Part shown: positions 8,074-16,335 of the stretch, one piece after another
Layout: each line of letters begins with the position of its first letter
How positions within the stretch are numbered: position 1 is the first letter of the stretch
Assembly: GCF_030815405.1 (NCBI RefSeq)
Contig: NZ_JAUSWX010000001.1
Span: forward strand, 744,001 to 808,000
Direction of reading: 5' to 3'
DNA: 64,000 nt
From: Agromyces albus
GTDB lineage: Bacteria; Actinomycetota; Actinomycetes; Actinomycetales; Microbacteriaceae
The notes under the pieces: model-generated
What the model was told of the DNA's origin: nothing
The model's input: the letters and a program-made list of their open reading frames with translations, nothing else
The model's database searches: none
Program-made: the position numbers and the translations under genes

Positions 8074-9084
8074 GTGAGCACGGAAACCCAATCGATCGTC
8101 ACCGCCGAGGCCGAGTCGACGCGCGTGCGCCAGGCCATGCGCCAGTTGCGTCGCACAGAGCGCGGCAAGGTCCCGACCACCGAGGGCAAGCGATCGCAGA
8201 GTCGTCGGGAGACCGTCGTGGGCTACGGCTTCCTGCTCCCGTGGATGCTCGGCTTCCTCGGGCTCACCGTCGGCCCGATGATCTTCTCGCTCTACCTCGC
8301 CTTCACGAAGTACAACCTCTTCACTGCGCCCGAGTGGGTCGGCCTCGACAACTTCGTGCGCATGTTCACCGAAGACCCGCAGTTCATGCAGTCGGTGCAG
8401 ATCACGCTCGTCTACGTGCTCGTCGGCACCCCCATCAAGCTCGCCGCGGCCCTCGCCGTCGCGATGCTCCTGAACTATCGCAACAAGGGCAGCGGCTTCT
8501 TCCGCTCGTCGTTCTACGCGCCGTCGCTCATCGGGGCATCCGTCTCCGTCGCCATCGTGTGGCGTGCGATGTTCTCCACCGACGGCCCGGTCGACAGCTC
8601 ACTGAGCCTCTTCGGCATCGAGCTCGGTGGATGGGTCGGCAACGTCGACCTCGTCATCCCGATGATGATCCTGCTCGCCGTCTGGCAGTTCGGCGCCCCG
8701 ATGGTCATCTTCCTCGCCGGGCTCAAGCAGATTCCGCAGGAGCTCTACGAGGCGGCCGAGGTCGACGGCGCGGGGCCGGTGCGCAAGTTCCGCAGCGTCA
8801 CGATCCCGATGCTGTCGTCGGTCATCTTCTTCAACCTGCTGCTCGAGACGATCAACGCCTTCCAGGTGTTCGCGTCGGCGTTCATCATCTCCAACGGTTC
8901 GGGCGGCCCCGCCGGCATGACGAACTTCTACACCGTCTACCTCTACAAGCGAGGCTTCGCCGATGGGCAGATGGGCTACGCCGCAGCCATGGCCTGGGTG
9001 CTCGTCATCGTCGTGGCGATCATCGCCTTCATTCTGTTCAAGACCCAGAAGTCCTGGGTGCACTACGCGGGAGAGAACCGATGA
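8074..9084 (+). CDS. CUT1 ABC importer, permease subunit 1 (MalF/UgpA type)
   Basis: A 336-residue inner-membrane protein with six predicted helices and the EAA loop YEAAEVDGAGPVRKFRSVTI near the C-terminal third, the contact site for the ATPase. The GTG at 8074 is chosen because GGAGA lies ten bases before it. Farther upstream in-frame codons would run into the stem-loop. The stop overlaps the next permease start (ATGA). It pairs with that gene and is fed by the binding protein at 6684 and probably by the one at 10934. No ATP-binding gene is nearby, so a shared MsiK-type ATPase encoded elsewhere is inferred. Confidence 0.9.
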   Translation: MSTETQSIVTAEAESTRVRQAMRQLRRTERGKVPTTEGKRSQSRRETVVGYGFLLPWMLGFLGLTVGPMIFSLYLAFTKYNLFTAPEWVGLDNFVRMFTEDPQFMQSVQITLVYVLVGTPIKLAAALAVAMLLNYRNKGSGFFRSSFYAPSLIGASVSVAIVWRAMFSTDGPVDSSLSLFGIELGGWVGNVDLVIPMMILLAVWQFGAPMVIFLAGLKQIPQELYEAAEVDGAGPVRKFRSVTIPMLSSVIFFNLLLETINAFQVFASAFIISNGSGGPAGMTNFYTVYLYKRGFADGQMGYAAAMAWVLVIVVAIIAFILFKTQKSWVHYAGENR

Positions 9085-9995
9085 GCACGATCGAAGTCCC
9101 GCGCGCGGAGTTCCTCGAGGTCGCCACCGAACCGCGGCCCCCGCGGCGCCGGCGCATCAAGAGCAAGACCGTCAACACGATCATCTGGTTCGTGGTGCTG
9201 CTCGCGATCACGGCGGTGATCCTCTACCCGCTCGTCTGGCTCGTGTTCTCGACGTTCAAGCCGTCGAGCGAGTTCGGCCAGAACCCCGGACTCATTCCCG
9301 ACAACCCCACGGTCGACAACTACGTCAAGGTGCTCGAGGGCATCGGCGGCACTCCGCTCTGGCGGTTCTTCGCCAACTCGCTCTTCATCGCCCTGATGGC
9401 CGTGATCGGCACGCTCTTCTCTTCAGCACTTGCCGCGTACGCGTTTGCACGCATCAAGTTCAAGGGCGCCGGGGTGCTGTTCGCAGCGATGATCGGCACG
9501 CTCCTGCTGCCGTTCCACGTCATCATCATCCCGCAGTACATCATCTTCAACCGGCTCGAGCTCGTGGACACGTACTGGCCGTTGATCCTGCCGAAGTTCC
9601 TCGCCACCGAGGCGTTCTTCGTGTTTCTCATCGTGCAGTTCATCCGCAACATCCCGCGCGACATGGACGAGGCGGCGCGCATCGACGGCGCCGGGCACGT
9701 CCGGATCTTCTTCTCGATCATCCTGCCGCTCATCAAGCCGGCCCTCATCACGAGCGCGATCTTCACGTTCATCTGGACCTGGAACGACTTCCTCGGTCCA
9801 CTCCTCTACGTGAACTCACCCGAGAAGTATCCGCTGCCGATCGCGCTGCGTCTCTACAACGACGCGACGAGCACGTCCGACTACGGGGCCACGGTCGCGG
9901 TGTCGTTCCTCGCCCTGCTGCCGATCCTGATCTTCTTCATCGTGTTCCAGCGCTTCCTCGTCGACGGCGTGGCCACGCAGGGTCTGAAGGGCTAG
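9081..9995 (+). CDS. CUT1 ABC importer, permease subunit 2 (MalG/UgpE type)
   Basis: A 304-residue membrane protein with a basic cytoplasmic N terminus (RPPRRRRIKSK), about six transmembrane helices and the EAA loop MDEAARIDGAGHVRIFFSIILPL. It ends in GLKG, as MalG-type subunits often do. It starts inside the stop of the preceding permease gene (ATGA) and is followed after seven bases by the YesL-like gene, so the three are co-translated. Its role is the second half of the transmembrane channel for the oligosaccharide importer. Confidence 0.9.
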   Translation: MSTIEVPRAEFLEVATEPRPPRRRRIKSKTVNTIIWFVVLLAITAVILYPLVWLVFSTFKPSSEFGQNPGLIPDNPTVDNYVKVLEGIGGTPLWRFFANSLFIALMAVIGTLFSSALAAYAFARIKFKGAGVLFAAMIGTLLLPFHVIIIPQYIIFNRLELVDTYWPLILPKFLATEAFFVFLIVQFIRNIPRDMDEAARIDGAGHVRIFFSIILPLIKPALITSAIFTFIWTWNDFLGPLLYVNSPEKYPLPIALRLYNDATSTSDYGATVAVSFLALLPILIFFIVFQRFLVDGVATQGLKG

Positions 9996-10002
9996 GATCC
10001 GG

Positions 10003-10668
10003 ATGTCTCGAGCCGCCGATCGAGCTGCACGCCGGGCCGCCCTCTCGGGCAGCGGGCCGACGCGCGACGACGCCGCGACGACGGCGCGCTTCCCGGGTGC
10101 ACGCAGCGCGTTCGGCCTCCTCGGCGAGGTGCTGCTCGTGGGCATCCTCGTGGCGCTCGTGTCGCTTCCGCTGGTCACGCTGCCGGCGGGGCTCGCCGCG
10201 GGGGCGCGGCACCTCCGCCGGTTCCTCCGCGCCGACGACTCGAGTCTCGAGTGGTTCTGGCGCGACGTGCGGGCAGCACTGCTCGGTGGCCTCGGCGTGG
10301 GCGCGGCATCCGTCGTCATCGCCGCCGTGCTGGCCCTCGACATCGACCTCGCCGCAACCGGCGTGCTGCCCGGAGGCCCGATCGTGGGCGTCGTCGGCTG
10401 GGTCGGACTCGCCGTGCTCGTGCTCGTGCTCTTCGTGGCCGCAGGGCGGTGGACGCCCGAGCACGGCTGGCTCGGTGCGTTGCGTGCAGTGCCGAGCGCA
10501 CTCCGCGACGACCCCGCGGGTGCCGGATACCTCATCGCGACCGCCGCGTTCGCCGTCATCGTCACGTGGCAGCTCATCCCGCTTGTGATCGCCGCACTCG
10601 GCTGCGTCGCGCTCGCCATCGTCGCCGTGCCCGAGCGCCCTCGGCGCGCCCGCGGGGCGGCTCGGTAA
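10003..10668 (+). CDS. DUF624 (YesL-like) membrane protein
   Basis: A 221-residue protein with a disordered Ala/Arg-rich start (1-30), then four or five hydrophobic helices. The pattern LVSLPLVTLPAGLAAGARHLRRFLR resembles the start of DUF624/YesL proteins (normally P.VT.GPA..A...). YesL-type genes accompany rhamnogalacturonan and other CUT1 importers, and this one sits seven bases after the permease pair. The function of the family is unknown; an accessory role in transport is only inferred. The match rests on pattern and context, so the family call is moderate. Confidence 0.55.
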   Translation: MSRAADRAARRAALSGSGPTRDDAATTARFPGARSAFGLLGEVLLVGILVALVSLPLVTLPAGLAAGARHLRRFLRADDSSLEWFWRDVRAALLGGLGVGAASVVIAAVLALDIDLAATGVLPGGPIVGVVGWVGLAVLVLVLFVAAGRWTPEHGWLGALRAVPSALRDDPAGAGYLIATAAFAVIVTWQLIPLVIAALGCVALAIVAVPERPRRARGAAR

Positions 10669-10833
10669 CTCACGCCGTCGAGGTGACGGATGCCGCGTGG
10701 TGGCGCGCCTGGGCCACGCCGACGGAGGCGTTGTGGTCGTCGATGGCGACGCGGCATCCGTGCGGGCCCTCGATGGACGCACCGCGATCGCGGTCTCGTT
10801 GCCGAATCGAGACCTGCTTCACCGGCCGCGGCG

Positions 10834-10880
10834 TTGACCGATTGAATCGTCTCACGCTACGCTGCGGGAAGCGCTTTCCC
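10834..10880 (+). promoter_or_regulatory. promoter and LacI-type operator for the second binding protein
   Basis: TTGACC (10834-10839), an 18-base spacer, TACGCT (10858-10863), and after two bases GGGAAGCGCTTTCCC (10866-10880). Spacing and operator are almost identical to the promoter at 6582-6627, so the two receptors should be induced together. Confidence 0.75.
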
Positions 10881-10933
10881 CCCTGCTATTCCCGGGCCGC
10901 GCCGATCACAGAGAACTGACCTACTGGAGGACG

Positions 10934-12229
10934 ATGATGTTCACGACTGGAGCGCGACGGCGCATGCTCGCCGCTGCGGCGATGACCGGGGCTGCGGTGC
11001 TCGCCCTCACCGGGTGCGCCGGGAGCGCGGGCGACGGCGAGGCGGCCTACGACCCCGAAGAGGAGGTCACGCTGCAGTTCACCTGGTGGGGCAACGACGA
11101 CCGCGCGACGCGGTACCAGTCGCTCATCGACGCGTTCAACGAGGAGCACCCGAACATCACGATCGAGGGCACCTTCACCGACTTCCCCGCGTACTGGGAG
11201 AAGCGGAAGATCGAGGCCACCGGCGGCGGCCTGCCCGACGTGTGGCAGTTCTCCGACTCCTACCTGCGCGAATACGCGGAGCCCGGAATGCTCCTCGACC
11301 TCGGCACGGTGAGCGACTACATCGACTTCGACGCGTTCGAGGAGTCGCTGCAGCAGACCGGGCAGCTCGAGGGCGTGCAGTACTCGCTTCCCACCGGGTA
11401 CAGCTCGTGGGCGGTGTTCCTGAACGACGGCCTGCTCGAGCAGGCGGGCGTCGAGCCCTACGAGGGTGGCACGAGCACCGAGGAGTACACGGCCTGGATG
11501 AAGTCGGTCACGGATGCCACGGGCGGCGCCGTCTACGGCGGCACCGACATGACCCAGCGCATCCAGACCTTCGAGAACGAGCTGCGCCAGCAGGGCAAGA
11601 ACCTCTACACCGATGACGGCGAGCTCGGCTTCACGGAAGACGAGCTCCGCGACTTCTGGAACTCGGGTGCGGAGGCGCGCGATGGCGTCACGGTGCCGCA
11701 GCAGCGCCTTGAGGAGACCTTCCCGAAGTCGGGGTTCGCGTCGAACCTGACGGCGAGCGAGGCGAGCTGGAGCAACTTCCTCGGCGGCTACCTCGCCGAC
11801 TCGGGTGCCGCGAGCGTCACCCTCGTCGCGCCGCCGACCGACGAGCCCGGCTCGAAGGACCTCTACCGTCAGGGCGGTCTCCAGGTCGCGATCTCGGCCG
11901 ACACGGAGCACCCCGAGGCAGCGGCGCTCTGGCTCGACTTCATCGTGAACAGCGAGGCGGCCGGTGAGATCTTCGGCACCACGGTCGGGTTCCCGGCCTC
12001 GAAGACGAAGCTCGCCGGCACGACCCTCGAGGGGATCGACGCCCAGGTCGCCGACTACCTCGAGTCGGTCGCCGACCGCATCGGCGAGGCACCGCCCGTG
12101 CCGGTCGTGGGCTACGGCTCGCTCGAGCAGACCTTCTGGGACCTCGGCAAGTCGATCGGTCTCGGCGCGCTCAGCGTGGATGACGCGGTGGAGCAGTTCT
12201 TCGGCGAAGCCAAGGTGATCCTCGGCTGA
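10934..12229 (+). CDS. second CUT1 sugar-binding lipoprotein of the same system
   Basis: A 431-residue family 1 solute-binding protein with lipobox LALTGC (Cys28). It shares blocks with the protein at 6684 (TWWGNDDR, YWEKRKIEATGGGLPDV, PPVPVVGYGSLEQ). It has its own operator-controlled promoter and its own terminator, and no permease genes follow. The simplest reading is a duplicated receptor that docks on the permeases at 8074-9995 and widens the ligand range. An ATG one codon in (10937) is an equally possible start; CTGGAGG lies upstream. Confidence 0.9.
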   Translation: MMFTTGARRRMLAAAAMTGAAVLALTGCAGSAGDGEAAYDPEEEVTLQFTWWGNDDRATRYQSLIDAFNEEHPNITIEGTFTDFPAYWEKRKIEATGGGLPDVWQFSDSYLREYAEPGMLLDLGTVSDYIDFDAFEESLQQTGQLEGVQYSLPTGYSSWAVFLNDGLLEQAGVEPYEGGTSTEEYTAWMKSVTDATGGAVYGGTDMTQRIQTFENELRQQGKNLYTDDGELGFTEDELRDFWNSGAEARDGVTVPQQRLEETFPKSGFASNLTASEASWSNFLGGYLADSGAASVTLVAPPTDEPGSKDLYRQGGLQVAISADTEHPEAAALWLDFIVNSEAAGEIFGTTVGFPASKTKLAGTTLEGIDAQVADYLESVADRIGEAPPVPVVGYGSLEQTFWDLGKSIGLGALSVDDAVEQFFGEAKVILG

Positions 12230-12244
12230 GCTCGATCGAAGACC

Positions 12245-12287
12245 CCGGGTGTCGGCGCGCAAGGGCGCCGGCACCCGGTTTTCGTTT
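12245..12287 (+). terminator. rho-independent terminator after the second binding-protein gene
   Basis: A 14-base-pair stem (12245-12258 with 12265-12278, one G-U pair) has a 6-base loop and is followed by TTTTCGTTT. This is the clearest intrinsic terminator in the window. Confidence 0.9.
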
Positions 12288-12360
12288 ACTGGCCATTTCG
12301 GGTCGTTCTGGCCCGCCAGAACAGCACAGACTGGTCAGTAGTCACGCGACGACCCGCCAC

Positions 12361-12396
12361 TTCGGTCGGGCGGCCGGGATGGAATACGCTTTCCCA
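12361..12396 (+). promoter_or_regulatory. promoter overlapped by a LacI-type operator, for GH42
   Basis: TTCGGT (12361-12366), an 18-base spacer and TACGCT (12385-12390) form a weak promoter. The -10 box lies inside TGGAATACGCTTTCCCA (12380-12396), another member of the operator family. The overlap also argues that the ATG at 12379 is not the protein start. Confidence 0.6.
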
Positions 12397-12432
12397 GAGC
12401 GAGCAACGGAGCAACGGAGCAACGGAGGACGA

Positions 12433-14418
12433 ATGCACTACGGCGCCGACTACAACCCCGAGCAGTGGCCTGAGGAGATCTGGCCCGACGACGTGGCGCG
12501 CATGCGCGAGGCGGGCGTCACGATGGTCAGCCTCGGCATCTTCTCGTGGTCGCGCATCCAGCCGCGAGAGGGCGAGTTCGACTTCGACTGGCTCGACCGG
12601 GTGATCGACCTGCTGCACGAGGGCGGCATCGCCGTCGACCTCGCGACCGCGACCGCCTCCCCGCCGCCGTGGGCGTCGGCGAGCTACCCCGAGCTCCTTC
12701 CGCAAGACGAGAACGGCGCCGTGTACTGGCCGGGCAGCCGGCAGCAGTTCGCTCCCTCGTCGCCGGTGTACCGCAGGCTCGCCACCGAGCTCGTGACGGC
12801 GATCGCCGAGCGGTATGCGCAGCATCCGGCCGTCGTGATGTGGCACGTCAACAACGAGTACGGCTGCCATGTTCAGCTCGATTACTCGGATGCCGCGCGC
12901 GACGCCTTCCGCGGCTGGCTCGAGCGCCGCTACGTCACGATCGACCGGCTCAACGAGGTCTGGGGCACGAACTTCTGGTCGCAGCGCTACGGGAGTTTCG
13001 CCGAGGTGTTCCCGCCGCGCAAGGCGCCCTACAGCCACAATCCGGGCCAGATGCTCGACTTCCGGCGGTTCACGAGCGACATGCTCCTCGAGTGCTACCT
13101 CATGGAGCGCGAGATCATCCGTGCCGCGGGCGCGACGCAGCCGATCACGACGAACTTCATGGGCGCGTTCAAGCCCGCGAACTACGCCCAGTGGGCCGAG
13201 CACATAGATGTCGTGAGCGACGACTGCTACCCCGATCCGAACGACCCCGAGAGCTTCCGCGCCGCGGCATTCCAGCGCGACCTCATGCGGTCGATGAAGC
13301 CCGACGTGCCCTGGATCCTCATGGAGCAGGCCACGAACGCCCTCAACTGGCGGCCCACGAACGCCCCGAAGGCTCCCGGCCAGATGGCCGCGCTCAGCGC
13401 GCAGGCGATCGGCCGAGGCGCCGATGGCATCCTCTTCTTCCAGTGGCGGCAATCGCGGGCGGGCGCCGAGAAGTTCCACTCGGCGATGCTCCCGTACGCG
13501 GGTACGCGCACTCGCACGTGGCGTGAGGTCACCGCGTTCGGCGAGCAGCTCGCGGCCCTGCCCGAGCTGCCGGCGGGCGCTCGCGACGCCCGCGTCGCGC
13601 TCGTCTTCGATTGGGAGAACTGGTGGGCCGTCGAGGCTTCCGACCACCCGATGAACGAGCTCGACTACGTCGCCGTCGTGCAGCGCTGGTACCGGGCACT
13701 GCACCGCCGCCATGTGCAGGTCGACATCGTGCCGCCCGAACGCGTCGACGGCCAGTACGCGCTCGCGATCGCCCCGCTCCTCTACCTCCTGCGCGACGAG
13801 GGTGCCGCCGCGCTCACGACGTTCGTCGAGGGCGGCGGACACCTGGTCGCGGGCCCATTCACCGACGTGGTCGACGAGTTCGACCGGTTCCGCGACGGCG
13901 GATTCCTCACGCAGCTCGGCGAGCTCTACGGCATCCGCCTCGACGACTTCGGAGCCCTCGTCGCACCAGGCGCCGCCGGCCCGGGCGAGCGCGAGGCGCG
14001 ATTCGCGGGCGACGCGCTCGGCGAGTCGGTCGGCACGCTCGTCGCCGAGGAGATCGAGATCGAGGCAGCGGATGCCACGGTCGAGGCGTCGTTCACGAGC
14101 GGCCGCCTGGCGGGGCATCCGGCCCTCACGGTGCGCCGCACCGGAAACGGCACCGCCCGCTACCTCGCGACCGTGCCCGACGAGGCGGGCGCCCAAGCCG
14201 TGATCGACCACGTCCTCGCCGACGCGGGCGTCGCACCGGTGCTCGCCGACCTTCCCGAGCACGTCGAGGCGGCGCGCCGCGGGGAGCTCCTCACACTCGT
14301 GAATCACGGCGACGACGAGGTCGAGGTCGTGGTCGTCGGCACCGATGCCGTGACGGGCGCTCCGGTCGAGCGCGTCATGCTCGGCCGTTTCGACTGGGCG
14401 ATGGTGCTCGATGCGTGA
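12433..14418 (+). CDS. GH42 beta-galactosidase
   Basis: A 661-residue cytosolic glycoside hydrolase family 42 enzyme. It begins HYGADYNPEQWPEE, the family's usual first strand. The acid/base Glu142 is in HVNNEYG and the nucleophile Glu298 in LMEQATNALNW. The trimerisation domain with VALVFDWENWWA and a C-terminal beta domain follow. It releases terminal beta-galactose from short galactosides taken up by the importer. The ATG at 12433 is preferred over an in-frame ATG at 12379: GGAGGA sits directly upstream, the family starts here, and 12379 falls in the operator. There is no signal peptide. It is the likely first catabolic enzyme for the imported oligosaccharide. Confidence 0.95.
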   Translation: MHYGADYNPEQWPEEIWPDDVARMREAGVTMVSLGIFSWSRIQPREGEFDFDWLDRVIDLLHEGGIAVDLATATASPPPWASASYPELLPQDENGAVYWPGSRQQFAPSSPVYRRLATELVTAIAERYAQHPAVVMWHVNNEYGCHVQLDYSDAARDAFRGWLERRYVTIDRLNEVWGTNFWSQRYGSFAEVFPPRKAPYSHNPGQMLDFRRFTSDMLLECYLMEREIIRAAGATQPITTNFMGAFKPANYAQWAEHIDVVSDDCYPDPNDPESFRAAAFQRDLMRSMKPDVPWILMEQATNALNWRPTNAPKAPGQMAALSAQAIGRGADGILFFQWRQSRAGAEKFHSAMLPYAGTRTRTWREVTAFGEQLAALPELPAGARDARVALVFDWENWWAVEASDHPMNELDYVAVVQRWYRALHRRHVQVDIVPPERVDGQYALAIAPLLYLLRDEGAAALTTFVEGGGHLVAGPFTDVVDEFDRFRDGGFLTQLGELYGIRLDDFGALVAPGAAGPGEREARFAGDALGESVGTLVAEEIEIEAADATVEASFTSGRLAGHPALTVRRTGNGTARYLATVPDEAGAQAVIDHVLADAGVAPVLADLPEHVEAARRGELLTLVNHGDDEVEVVVVGTDAVTGAPVERVMLGRFDWAMVLDA

Positions 14419-14516
14419 GACCGGGTGCGCAAGCGGTGCAGGTCACGGTGGCCGCACCGGCCACGGCGTGGCAGTCTGGGGCGACGGGCGACAGTGACGG
14501 CGATGAAGGAGCGACG

Positions 14517-15218
14517 ATGACGAAGGCGATCATCCTGAGCGGAGCCGGCCGGTACGCCGATCCGTGGCATCCCTATCCCGAGACGAGCGCCGTGCTCGCA
14601 GAGCTCGCGCGAGCGGCCGGGTTCACGGTCGAGATCTCCGAGGATCCCGACGCCGCGCTCGCCGGCCTCGCCGACGACGTCACCCTGCTCGTCGTGAACG
14701 CGGGCGACCCCGAGGGGCCAGACGACACCGCACGCGTGCAGCCCGCGGCATCCGTCACCACCGAGGCGAACGCCGCGCTCGACGCCGCGATCGATCGCGG
14801 CGTCGGCATCCTCGCGCTGCATGCCGCGGCGGCGAGCCTGCGCGCCTACCCGGCGTACGGGCGGGCGCTCGGTGCGCGCTGGGTGCGCGGCGAGTCGTGG
14901 CATCCGCCGATCGACGAGGCGCACGTGCACGTCGTCGGCAACCACGCCATCGCCGAGGGGCTCGGCGACTTCACGGTGTTCGACGAGCGATACACCGACT
15001 TCCACCTGCACGACGTCATCGAGCCGATCGCCGAGCACGAGGAAGGCGGCGGCCGTCACCCGCTCGTGTGGGCGCGAGAGTTCGGCCGGTCGCGCCTCGT
15101 GTACGACGGGCTCGGGCACGACACCCGCTCCTACGAGTCGGCGGAGCATCGCGAACTCATCACGCGATCGCTCGAGTGGCTCTCGCACGTTCCGGCGGCC
15201 ACGGCGGAGGTGGAGTGA
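14517..15218 (+). CDS. ThuA-like (trehalose-utilisation type) class I glutamine-amidotransferase-fold protein
   Basis: A 233-residue protein with the ThuA pattern. It starts KAIILSGAGRYADPWHPYPET, has GVGILALHAAAASLRAYPAYG at about 97-117, then HPLVWAREFGRSRLVYDGLGHD. ThuA-family members occur in many sugar loci; some are linked to 3-keto-glucoside or trehalose metabolism, and most are uncharacterised. GAAGGAG (14505-14511) supports the ATG at 14517. The stop overlaps the GTG of the glycerate kinase gene. Its partner gene and location suggest a role in the same galactoside/uronate island. No signal peptide is visible. Confidence 0.75.
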   Translation: MTKAIILSGAGRYADPWHPYPETSAVLAELARAAGFTVEISEDPDAALAGLADDVTLLVVNAGDPEGPDDTARVQPAASVTTEANAALDAAIDRGVGILALHAAAASLRAYPAYGRALGARWVRGESWHPPIDEAHVHVVGNHAIAEGLGDFTVFDERYTDFHLHDVIEPIAEHEEGGGRHPLVWAREFGRSRLVYDGLGHDTRSYESAEHRELITRSLEWLSHVPAATAEVE

Positions 15219-16306
15219 GCCGCATCGTCGTCGCGCCCGACTCGTTCAAGGGAACGGCGAGCGCAGCGGATGCCGCTGCCGCCCTCGCGCGCGGCTGGCA
15301 CGCGGTGCGCCCCGGCGACGACCTCGTGCTGCGCCCCATGGCCGACGGCGGCGAGGGCACGCTCGACGCGTTCGCAGCGGCGGTGCCCGATGCTCGGCGG
15401 ATGCCGGTGACGGTGCGCGGCCCGGTCTCCGAACCGGTCGAGTCGCACTGGCTGCTGCTGCCCGGCGACCGCCCGGCCGCCGTCGTCGAGCTCGCCGCGA
15501 CCTCGGGCATCACGTTGCTCGACCCGCTCGCGCCGCTCGACGCGCACACCGCCGGATTCGGCGAGGCGATCGCCGCGGCGCTCGACCATGGCGTCGACCG
15601 CCTTCTGCTCGCGCTCGGCGGCAGCGCCTCGACCGACGGCGGGGTGGGCGCGCTCGCGGTGCTCGGCGGGCGATTCCTCGATGCGTCGGGCCGGCCCATC
15701 AAGCTCGGCAATCGGGGACTGGGCGCGCTCGCGCGCGTCGATCTCTCCGGGCTTCGGTCGCTGCCGCCCGGCGGGGCCGTGATCCTCGGCGATGTCACCA
15801 ATCCGCTGCTCGGCCCGCTCGGCGCTGCCGCGGTCTTCGGGCCGCAGAAGGGGGCGGATGCCGCGGGCGTCGAGGTGCTCGAGTCGAACCTCGCGCGGCT
15901 CGCACGGCTCCTGCCCGCGAACCCCGAGACACCCGGTGCGGGCGCGGCCGGCGGCGCGGGCTTCGGCCTGCTCGCCTGGGGCGCCGAGATGGGCGGTGGC
16001 GCGGCGCTCGTCGCGCACACCGTCGGCCTCGCCGACGTGCTGCAGGGAGCCGACCTCGTGATCACGGGGGAGGGGCGTTTCGACGGGCAGTCCGAGGCGG
16101 GCAAGGCGCCGACCGTCGTGGCTGCGCTCGCGGGCGACGCGGGCGTGCCGACGGCGCTCGTCGCCGGGGCGATCACGGCCGATCCGCGAGGCTTCGCGGC
16201 ATCCGTCGCCCTCGCGGCCATCGCCGGCGGCAGCGCGCCCGCCATGGCGGAGCCGTTGCGCTGGCTCCAGGCGGCGGGGGCCGAACTCGCACGCTCGCGC
16301 GGCTGA
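15215..16306 (+). CDS. glycerate kinase (GckA/GlxK type II family)
   Basis: A 363-residue kinase with family blocks IVVAPDSFKGTASAADAA, PMADGGEGTLDAF, LGGSASTDGG and GPQKGA, then ITGEGRFDGQSEAGKAP. It phosphorylates glycerate, feeding it into glycolysis. That fits a sugar-acid route in which tartronate semialdehyde or glycerate is formed. The GTG start is embedded in the ThuA stop (GTGA). It is the last gene of the leftward galactoside/uronate group and is followed at once by a leaderless LacI gene. Confidence 0.95.
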   Translation: MSRIVVAPDSFKGTASAADAAAALARGWHAVRPGDDLVLRPMADGGEGTLDAFAAAVPDARRMPVTVRGPVSEPVESHWLLLPGDRPAAVVELAATSGITLLDPLAPLDAHTAGFGEAIAAALDHGVDRLLLALGGSASTDGGVGALAVLGGRFLDASGRPIKLGNRGLGALARVDLSGLRSLPPGGAVILGDVTNPLLGPLGAAAVFGPQKGADAAGVEVLESNLARLARLLPANPETPGAGAAGGAGFGLLAWGAEMGGGAALVAHTVGLADVLQGADLVITGEGRFDGQSEAGKAPTVVAALAGDAGVPTALVAGAITADPRGFAASVALAAIAGGSAPAMAEPLRWLQAAGAELARSRG

Positions 16307-16312
16307 CCGCAA

Positions 16313-16335
16313 GTTTCGGGCTTAGAATTCGAAAC
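16313..16335 (+). promoter_or_regulatory. TTTCG..CGAAA inverted repeat and -10 box of the second LacI gene
   Basis: GTTTCG (16313-16318) and CGAAAC (16330-16335) form an inverted repeat around TAGAAT (16323-16328). The -10 box ends seven bases before the ATG, so the mRNA is probably leaderless. The half-sites match those upstream of the GH3/ABC operon (23137-23163), which suggests autoregulation. Confidence 0.6.

Noticed and set aside
12379..12432. Upstream ATG extending GH42 by 18 codons
   Set aside because: It lies inside the operator/-10 region. The family begins at HYGADYNPEQWPEE and a strong ribosome site precedes 12433.
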